64,000 bases of DNA from the NCBI GenBank assembly GCA_023404675.1, contig JAEYAW010000020.1, positions 62,001 through 126,000 on the forward strand. The letters run 5' to 3'. Positions within the stretch are counted from its first letter, which is position 1; each line of letters opens with the position of its first letter. A model generated the notes under the pieces. The model saw nothing but the letters and a program-made list of their open reading frames with translations. It was not told the DNA's origin and did not search any database. This document shows, piece after piece, positions 58,174 through 64,000 of the stretch. This DNA is from Pseudomonadota bacterium (GTDB lineage Bacteria > Pseudomonadota > Alphaproteobacteria > Rhizobiales > Xanthobacteraceae). A program made the translations under genes and the position numbers.

Positions 58174-59676
58174 TCACTCCTGAAAGACCTCGGTGCGCCG
58201 CTTCTTGATCTGAGGCATCACCATGGAGATCAGCAGTGCCGCCGCGAGCAGCAGCAGCACGAGGCTGATGGGACGGCTCAGGAAGATCATCGGATCGCCG
58301 TGCGAGATGATCAGGCTGCGGCGGAAATTCTCCTCCACCATCGGACCGAGCACAAATCCCATCAGCAGCGGCGCGGGCTCGGCGTCGAGCTTGCGCAGGA
58401 TGTAGCCCAGCGCGGTGAAGCCGATGGTCATGTAGATGTCGAAGCTCGAATTGTTGACGGAGTACACCCCGATCGCGCAGATCACCACGATGATGAGGTA
58501 AAGAATGCGATAAGGCACGTTCAGCAGCCGCACCCAGAGGCCGATCATCGGCAGATTGATGATCACCAGCATGGTGTTGCCGATGAACATGCTGGCGATC
58601 AGGCCCCAGAACAAATCGGGCTGACGCGAGATGATGGTGGGGCCGGGCTGGATGCCGTGCAAGGTCAGCGCGCCGACCAGCAGCGCCATGGTGGCGCTGG
58701 TCGGAATGCCCATCGTGAGCAGCGGCACGAAGGAGGTCTGCGCGGCGGCGTTGTTGGCGGATTCGGGACCCGCCACACCCTCGATCGCGCCCTTGCCGAA
58801 ACGCTCCGGGGTTTTCGAGACGCGCTTTTCCAGCGCGTAGGACGAAAACGAGGCGATGGTCGCGCCGCCGCCCGGCAGAATGCCGAACACGGTGCCGAGC
58901 AGCGTGCCGCGTGTCACCGCGCCCCACGCGCCGCGCAGCACCTTCATGGACGGCCAGATGCTGTTGATCCTTGAGTGATTGACGATACGGGCCGTGACGG
59001 TTTCGAGATTCGCGATCACCTCGGCAACACCGAACAGACCCATCACCAGCGCGACGAAGTTGATGCCGTCCGACAGTTCGATCAGGCCGAACGTCATGCG
59101 CGCCTCGCCGGTGTTGATGTCCATCCCCACCATGCCGAGCAGCAGGCCGAGGAAGATCATCGCGACCGCGTGAAACACGGAGCCGTTGGCAAGCACCACC
59201 GCGCAGACGAGGCCCAGCACCATCAGCGAGAAATAGTCGGGCGATGCGAATTTCTGCGCGACCGCCGCGAGCGGCGGCCCCATCAGTGCGATGACCACCG
59301 TGCCGAAACAGCCGGCGATGAAGGAGCCGATGGCGGCGATGGCGAGCGCCTCGCCGGCGCGCCCCTGCTGCGCCATCTTGTAGCCGTCGATGGCGGTGAC
59401 GACGGAGGTCGACTCGCCCGGAATGTTCACGAGAATGGCGGTGGTCGAACCGCCATACTGCGCGCCGTAATAGATGCCCGCCAGCATGATGATCGCGCCG
59501 ATCGGGCCAAGCGCATAGGTCGCGGGCAGCAGCAGCGAGATGGTCGCGACCGGGCCGAGACCGGGCAGCACGCCCACCAGCGTGCCGCAGATCGCGCCGA
59601 ACAGGCAGAACAGCAAATTCATCGGCGTCGCGGCAACCGCGAATCCGTGACCAAGCGCGGCGAACAGATCGATCAT
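58174..59676 (-). CDS. Tripartite tricarboxylate transporter, large membrane subunit TctA (second system)
   Basis: 500 residues from ATG 59676, which overlaps the tctB stop as ATGA. VGVLPGLGPVATISLLLP, YYGAQYGGSTTAILVNIPGE and the internal FGILPGGGATIASFSSY match TctA of the first system closely but not identically; the second system is a separate member, not a copy of the first. It should import an aromatic or other carboxylate together with its Bug-type binding protein. Confidence 0.94.
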   Translation of the reverse strand: MIDLFAALGHGFAVAATPMNLLFCLFGAICGTLVGVLPGLGPVATISLLLPATYALGPIGAIIMLAGIYYGAQYGGSTTAILVNIPGESTSVVTAIDGYKMAQQGRAGEALAIAAIGSFIAGCFGTVVIALMGPPLAAVAQKFASPDYFSLMVLGLVCAVVLANGSVFHAVAMIFLGLLLGMVGMDINTGEARMTFGLIELSDGINFVALVMGLFGVAEVIANLETVTARIVNHSRINSIWPSMKVLRGAWGAVTRGTLLGTVFGILPGGGATIASFSSYALEKRVSKTPERFGKGAIEGVAGPESANNAAAQTSFVPLLTMGIPTSATMALLVGALTLHGIQPGPTIISRQPDLFWGLIASMFIGNTMLVIINLPMIGLWVRLLNVPYRILYLIIVVICAIGVYSVNNSSFDIYMTIGFTALGYILRKLDAEPAPLLMGFVLGPMVEENFRRSLIISHGDPMIFLSRPISLVLLLLAAALLISMVMPQIKKRRTEVFQE

Positions 59677-60122
59677 GGCAGAATGCTCACCGGCAGCTTG
59701 AGAAGCCAGACGAAAACGATGGACGACATTACCGCGAGCGCGATGCCGGTGATGGCGCTCTCGTACCACTTCGCTTCGGGCGAGGCGAAATGCGCCAGCG
59801 CGACCTGCGCCAGAATGGCGGCGATCAGGCCGGCGCGCTCAACGAGCAGACCAAATGCCAGAAACGAGGCGAGGATGAACAGAAGCGGCTTGAGATGAAT
59901 TTTGCCGACAGGCGCGCCGCCTGCGACAAAACCCTTGATGGTGAGCACGAGGCCCATGCCGAGCAGGATCAGCGCAAGGCCCAGCGGAAAATAACCTGGC
60001 CCCATATCCAGCACGGTGCCGACCGTCAGCGTGCGGATGTAAAGCAGCGCCACGACGGCGATGCCGACCAGCAGCAAGCCGGTGTAGAGATCGGTATTCC
60101 CGCGCTGCGTGACCTGCTTCAT
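59673..60122 (-). CDS. Tripartite tricarboxylate transporter, small membrane subunit TctB (second system)
   Basis: 149 residues with four hydrophobic segments (LYTGLLLVGIAVVALLYIRTL; YFPLGLALILLGMGLVLTI; PLLFILASFLAFGLLVE; ALAVMSSIVFVWLLKL). GDP-like DMGPGYFPLGLA is the conserved TctB loop. It overlaps tctA and lies 78 bp after tctC, from which a stem-loop separates it. Confidence 0.9.
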   Translation of the reverse strand: MKQVTQRGNTDLYTGLLLVGIAVVALLYIRTLTVGTVLDMGPGYFPLGLALILLGMGLVLTIKGFVAGGAPVGKIHLKPLLFILASFLAFGLLVERAGLIAAILAQVALAHFASPEAKWYESAITGIALAVMSSIVFVWLLKLPVSILP

Positions 60123-60155
60123 CGCGCTCCCCTCGCTTCCCCCTCGGATACACGA

Positions 60156-60188
60156 CGGGCGGCAGCCGCCTTGCGCAGCCGCCGCCCG
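60156..60188 (-). promoter_or_regulatory. Stem-loop between tctC and tctB
   Basis: CGGGCGGC (60156-60163) pairs exactly with 60181-60188 across a 17-nt loop. Hairpins after the binding-protein gene often protect that transcript and cause lower expression of the membrane subunits. No U-run follows, so full termination is unlikely. Confidence 0.5.
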
Positions 60189-60200
60189 CCTGCGAAGCGA

Positions 60201-61169
60201 TCAGTTCTTGGCCGTGCCGATTTCCTTCAGCAGCGCGGTCCACTGCTCGACCTCGCCCTTGATCTGCGCGGTGTATTCCGCCGGCGTGGTGAACACCGTG
60301 GATGCGCCGGCCACCGCCATTTTCTGCTTGATGACCGGGTCGGCTGCCATCTTCTTCAGCGCGGCCGACACCTTGGCGATGATCGCGTCAGGCGTTCCGG
60401 CCGGCGCCATGATGCCGTTCCAGGATTCCACCGCATAGCCCGGGACCACCGTCTCGGCGACGGTCGGAAGCTGCTGCGCGAATTCGCTGCGCTTGGCGGA
60501 GGTGACGGCCAGCGCAACGACAGTCTTGGCTTCCATCTGCGGCAGCGCGTCCGTCATGTTGGTGAACGACAGGCTCACCTCGCCGGAGACGACCGCCGCG
60601 GTCGCCGGCGCGCCGCCCTTGAACGGAACGTGGGTCATCTTGGTGCCGGTCCGCGCCTCGAACAACGCCACCGAGAAATACATCAGCCCCCCCGCGCCGC
60701 TGGAGCCGTAGGTCAGCTTGCCGGGATTGGCCTTGGCGTAGCTGACGAGATCCTGCATCGACTTGATCGGCAGCGACGGATTGACGATCACCGTCTGCGG
60801 AATGGTGCTGACGATGCTGATCGGCGCGAAGCTCTTCAGCGGATCGTAAGCGGTCTTCTGCGCAACCGGAGAGATCGAGATCGCGCCGACGCTGCAGACG
60901 CACAGCGTGTAACCATCGGCCGGCGACTTCGACACCAGATCGGAGCCGACGATGCCGCCGCCCCCCGGACGATTATCGACGATGACCGACTGGCCCAGTT
61001 CCTTTTCGAGATACTCGGCGGTGATGCGACCGACCGTGTCGGTGTAACCGCCCGGCGCATAGGGCACGACCAGCTTGACCGCCTTGCTCGGCCAGTCCTG
61101 AGCCGAGGCGGGCGCGGCGGCCAGTCCCGTACAGATCGCGAGCAGGCTCGTTACAACCAGTCGTTTCAT
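60201..61169 (-). CDS. Periplasmic binding protein of the TTT system (Bug/TctC family, second system)
   Basis: 322 residues with signal peptide KRLVVTSLLAICTGLAAAPASA, mature start QDWPSKAVKLVVPYAPGGYTD. The PYAPGGYTD loop replaces the more frequent PFAPGGSTD and should contact the ligand carboxylate. It follows the UbiD gene by 46 bp, so its ligand is probably the substrate of the UbiD or ThDP enzyme, i.e. an aromatic acid. Confidence 0.93.
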   Translation of the reverse strand: MKRLVVTSLLAICTGLAAAPASAQDWPSKAVKLVVPYAPGGYTDTVGRITAEYLEKELGQSVIVDNRPGGGGIVGSDLVSKSPADGYTLCVCSVGAISISPVAQKTAYDPLKSFAPISIVSTIPQTVIVNPSLPIKSMQDLVSYAKANPGKLTYGSSGAGGLMYFSVALFEARTGTKMTHVPFKGGAPATAAVVSGEVSLSFTNMTDALPQMEAKTVVALAVTSAKRSEFAQQLPTVAETVVPGYAVESWNGIMAPAGTPDAIIAKVSAALKKMAADPVIKQKMAVAGASTVFTTPAEYTAQIKGEVEQWTALLKEIGTAKN

Positions 61170-61215
61170 AAGTTCGGTTCCCGTGTTTGAGAAGCTGAAT
61201 TCAGGCGCTTAAGGC

Positions 61216-62640
61216 TCAGGCAATGTTCGTTCCAACGAGGCCAAGGGCATGCGCCGCCTTGTCCTCGCCGGTCGCGAAGTCGGAGAGTTCAATGCCGGTC
61301 TTTGCGAACTCGACCCGGCGGAACTTGTCCTGATCCTCGAATGGCACCGTGGCGTCGATGCCGAGCTTGGTGCGAATGCCCTCGTGGCTGACGCGAACAT
61401 ATTCATGACCTCGCGCACCGGGGATCAGGATGAGATCCTGCGATGCCTCCATGCGCGTGGCGATGGCGTATTCGACGTCCACCGGATCGCGAATGTCGAT
61501 GTCGTGATCGACGACGGTGATGAGATCGAGATCCTTCAGCGCGCCGAACGCGGCCATGATGGCGTTGCGCTGCAACCCGTTATGCGTGCGGCTCTGCTTC
61601 TTCACCTGAAGGATCGCATGGAAGCGATGCAGTCCGCCCGAGGTCATCTCGACATCGGTCACGATCGGAATCGCCGACTGAAGAACCTTCAGAAGGCTGG
61701 CCTCCAGCACGTATTTGCGCAGGATGATGGTCTCACGGCCGAAACCGTTGATCACATGATAGATCGGCCGCAGCCGGTGCGTGACGGCCGTGATCTGCAG
61801 CACCGGCGCGTCGGCCGCCGGCGCGGCGAAGCCGACGAACTCGCCGAACGGGCCTTCCGGCGCGACAGTATCGGTGAGGATTTCGCCTTCCAGCACGAAC
61901 TCGCTCTCGGCGGGCACCAGAAGATCCTGCGACACGGCCTTCGCAACCGCCAGCGGACGACCGGCCAGACCACCGGCAACAGCCAGTTCGTCGGCCGTTT
62001 CCGGCATCTGCGAGCCCATGGTCGCGGCGGTGAAATGCAGCGCCAGATCGGTGCCGATGCAGACCGCGACCGGCAACGCATGGCCCCTCGCCTTGGCGCG
62101 CTCGAAAGCCACGCGCAGGTGCCGCCCGAAATCCAGCTTGATGGCGACGCGATCCGGTCCCAGCATCTGCAGGCGGTGATAGGAGGCGTTGTAGATACCG
62201 GTTTCCGGATCCCTCACCACCACGATGCCCGCCGTCACGTAGCGGCCGGCATCGTTCGGCGCATGAAACAAGGCAGGAAGCAGCCTGGTGATGTCGAATC
62301 CGGTGCGGAGCACGACCTCCTGAACCGGCGGGGCCGCGACCAGTTCCGGCGGCAACGGATTGCCCATTGCGCGCTGCACGAGACCACGGATGCCGCTGTA
62401 GTCGACGCCAAAGGCAGCCTCGCAATTCTCCCGGCAGCTCAACAGGTTGCCGACGAGCGGGACGCCGTATCCCTTGACCGAGGGAAACAGCAGCGTCTGA
62501 CGGCCATCGTGCTTTTTCAGAATGGCGGCGATCTCGAGATGCGGATCGGCCTCCCTTTCGAATGTCAGAATCCGCTCACGCTCTGCCAGACGCGCCAATG
62601 CCGAACGAAATCGCGTATCGAGAATTTTTTCCTGCAGCAT
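61216..62640 (-). CDS. UbiD-family decarboxylase
   Basis: 474 residues. The prenylated-FMN decarboxylase fold is visible in VQEVVLRTGFDITRLLPALFHAPNDAGRYVTAGIVV (residues about 105-140), LHFTAATMGSQMP, and the acidic active-site segment TVAPEGPFGEFVGF near residue 270, which supplies the Glu of the E-R-E network. It adds or removes CO2 at an aromatic ring or an alpha,beta-unsaturated acid and needs prenyl-FMN from a UbiX protein, whose gene is not in the window. A probable promoter with an inverted repeat lies just upstream, shared with the divergent MarR gene. It is the first gene of the aromatic module. Confidence 0.92.
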   Translation of the reverse strand: MLQEKILDTRFRSALARLAERERILTFEREADPHLEIAAILKKHDGRQTLLFPSVKGYGVPLVGNLLSCRENCEAAFGVDYSGIRGLVQRAMGNPLPPELVAAPPVQEVVLRTGFDITRLLPALFHAPNDAGRYVTAGIVVVRDPETGIYNASYHRLQMLGPDRVAIKLDFGRHLRVAFERAKARGHALPVAVCIGTDLALHFTAATMGSQMPETADELAVAGGLAGRPLAVAKAVSQDLLVPAESEFVLEGEILTDTVAPEGPFGEFVGFAAPAADAPVLQITAVTHRLRPIYHVINGFGRETIILRKYVLEASLLKVLQSAIPIVTDVEMTSGGLHRFHAILQVKKQSRTHNGLQRNAIMAAFGALKDLDLITVVDHDIDIRDPVDVEYAIATRMEASQDLILIPGARGHEYVRVSHEGIRTKLGIDATVPFEDQDKFRRVEFAKTGIELSDFATGEDKAAHALGLVGTNIA

Positions 62641-62666
62641 GAGCCCTGACTGACGCCACCCTGATT

Positions 62667-62699
62667 ATTATAAAGAAAGATAGCTAAGATTAAAAGCTA
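62667..62699 (-). promoter_or_regulatory. ubiD promoter -10 box and candidate MarR operator
   Basis: On the minus strand a perfect TATAAT (62672-62667) stands 26 nt before the ubiD ATG. Immediately upstream, TAGCT (62681-62685) and AGCTA (62695-62699) form an inverted repeat that would lie between -10 and -35, where MarR binding blocks polymerase. Confidence 0.5.
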
Positions 62700-62896
62700 G
62701 TCAAGCACGCTTCGTGGGCAGGCTGCGACTAGTTTGTGCGCTTCGCCGCATGCGGCCCGAAGGTCGCGCTGGGCCTTTTCCGTATCGCCCGGACGCGCGA
62801 AGGCGATCAACGCATCAACGCGTGCGGATCAGCATTCGGGGATGCCGTCGCGGGTTTGTGAAACTCCCCCGCACGCCTGCGATCCCGCCAAGCCCA

Positions 62897-62927
62897 TTGA
62901 CAGCCCCGGTCGGCCATCACCTATAAA
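62897..62927 (+). promoter_or_regulatory. Possible marR promoter
   Basis: TTGACA (62897-62902) and TATAAA (62922-62927) separated by 19 nt, slightly longer than ideal, about 110 bp before the marR start codon. Confidence 0.4.
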
Positions 62928-63034
62928 CGTCATATGTATCATTCGCGGAACGTGAACGTATCGGCGGGCGGCGGATCGCCGTGCCGCCGCTTTGTATCGA
63001 GCCAGCGCAATGATCGATCAGGACGCCCTGTCTC

Positions 63035-63646
63035 ATGCCGATGAAGCGCTCACCCGCAAAATCCGCGCCGAAGATGCGATCGACGGTCTCGAAATCCGAG
63101 CTGATGGTTGATGGCGACGATCAGGAGTTTCGCAGCTTCATCCATGATTTTCTGGCGTTCAGCGCGCGCGTCGATCAGTGCCGCTCGGGCTTCGGTCGTC
63201 GGCTCGGCATTTCGGGGATCGCCTACACCACGCTGATTTCCATCGCGCATCTTCAGGGCGAGGAAGGCGTCGGCGTCAGCCGCGTCGCCGAACACCTTCA
63301 TCTTTCGGGCGCGTTCGTCACGATCGAAGTGTCGAAACTCGTCAAGGCCGGCCTCGTGGACAAGCGGGTCAACGACGCCGACCGGCGTCGCGTGCTGCTG
63401 ACCGTGACCCCAAAGGCGCGCGATCAGCTCGACGAACTGACGCTGCTGCAGGCGCCAGTGAACGATGCGCTGTTCGAATGCCTGAGCGCCGACGAGTTCA
63501 GAAAGCTGTCCTCGATCATGTCGCGGCTCGTGCCGTGCGGGGACCGCGCGGTGTCGCTGATCGAGTTCGACACCAGGATGGCGGAGCATACGCCGCTGCA
63601 ATCCGATCCGCCGCCGGCCGTTCGCGCCCGGGCCAGCGCGAAGTAA
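63035..63646 (+). CDS. MarR family transcriptional regulator
   Basis: 203 residues. A basic N-terminal tail of about 30 residues precedes the MarR fold; the winged helix is VGVSRVAEHLHLSGAFVTIEVSKLVKAGLVDKRVNDADRRRVLLTVT (residues about 80-128), with the DRRR wing that enters the minor groove. It is divergent from the ubiD operon, the usual place for a MarR repressor relieved by an aromatic ligand. An ATG 6 nt downstream is an alternative start. Confidence 0.9.
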   Translation: MPMKRSPAKSAPKMRSTVSKSELMVDGDDQEFRSFIHDFLAFSARVDQCRSGFGRRLGISGIAYTTLISIAHLQGEEGVGVSRVAEHLHLSGAFVTIEVSKLVKAGLVDKRVNDADRRRVLLTVTPKARDQLDELTLLQAPVNDALFECLSADEFRKLSSIMSRLVPCGDRAVSLIEFDTRMAEHTPLQSDPPPAVRARASAK

Positions 63647-64000
63647 GCGGCCCGTCTGTTTTCGATCAATCGCCTCAATCCGTCTTCCGGCGGAGCGGCG
63701 GAAGCGGCGGCCGCGCGACGGATATCGTACCGCATTGGTCTCCCCGGAATGAGGGCGCGCCGTGAAGGGCGTTCCCGCCCGGCAGCCCATGCAATTGTCC
63801 GTTCTGGCTGCGACTTGGCCGATGTGCCGGTCAGGTTGCAAATCAGGCCGGGAGGCAACGAAGCCCGGAAGTTTCCGCCGCATTCACCGTCGGGGCTGTT
63901 GCCGGCAGCCCGCTATTGTCGCGCGAATGTCCAAGATGTGCGACAACCGACGCGCTAGGAAGGCGAGGCGCCACGTGGGAGATTGCAACAAGATGCATTC
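63647..64000. other. Right-edge region without recognisable gene
   Basis: About 350 bp following marR. It contains a short hairpin (CTTCCG/CGGAAG near 63691-63711) without a T-run, and no frame with a recognisable family pattern. A gene extending beyond the window cannot be excluded. Confidence 0.4.

Larger units (their letters stand above)
62641..63034. other. Divergent ubiD/marR intergenic region
   Basis: About 390 bp. The ubiD-proximal 60 bp is strongly AT-rich and carries its -10 box and an inverted repeat. The marR-proximal part has a possible promoter. The central 200 bp shows no convincing gene. Confidence 0.6.

Overview
The window is high-GC DNA with dense, overlapping genes and long co-directional runs. 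It contains many tripartite tricarboxylate transporters (TTT) with Bug-type binding proteins, IclR regulators, CoxLMS-type molybdenum hydroxylases and a UbiD decarboxylase. This fits an aerobic, metabolically versatile alphaproteobacterium, most likely of the Bradyrhizobium/Afipia/Rhodopseudomonas group (inference from gene content; no rRNA is present). I see no tRNA, rRNA, CRISPR array or insertion sequence.

Region 1 (1-28275) is a catabolic island built around the deazaflavin cofactor F420. It carries cofC (guanylyltransferase), fbiC (fused CofG/CofH deazaflavin synthase), an NADPH:F420 reductase, two close paralogues of a luciferase-like F420-dependent oxidoreductase plus a third family member, and a flavin reductase. 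With them are two complete molybdenum-hydroxylase sets (coxMSL-like and coxLGMS-like), two M24 (prolidase/creatinase-fold) hydrolases, one M20 hydrolase, a threonine-synthase-like PLP enzyme, a taurine/nitrate-type ABC transporter, a TTT system, a GMC oxidoreductase and two paralogous IclR regulators. Nearly all are on the minus strand. Thirteen genes from an M24 hydrolase to fbiC, preceded by an IclR gene, form one tightly packed run. Three other transcription units (ABC transporter-coxMSL; M24-LLM-F420 reductase-cofC; M20) each start with the same arrangement: a TTGAC box, 22-24 nt, then a 21-bp imperfect palindrome. This looks like one regulon for F420-dependent breakdown of an unknown, probably amide- or N-heterocycle-containing compound.

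Region 2 (28441-36900) is a surface/phage-like cassette. It has a DUF6916-like protein, a GNAT acetyltransferase, three tail-collar (microcystin-dependent-protein-like) proteins, and a divergent secreted protein of about 1890 residues with Ig-like repeats. In that protein a complete seven-bladed RCC1-type propeller interrupts one Ig-like domain. A perfect bidirectional terminator closes the region.

Region 3 (36938-47627) holds a peptide/amide module: M29 aminopeptidase, a dipeptide-type ABC transporter with a Tat-exported binding protein, a ThDP-dependent enzyme, an M20 hydrolase and a divergent IclR regulator with palindromic candidate operators.

Region 4 (47753-54646) encodes an isochorismatase-like hydrolase, XapX protein, YtcJ-type amidohydrolase, DoxX protein and MFS exporter as one overlapping operon, preceded by a PoxB-like ThDP enzyme. 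Region 5 (55167-63646) is an aromatic-acid module: BenE symporter, benzoylformate-decarboxylase-like ThDP enzyme, a second TTT transporter and a UbiD-family decarboxylase, with a divergent MarR regulator.
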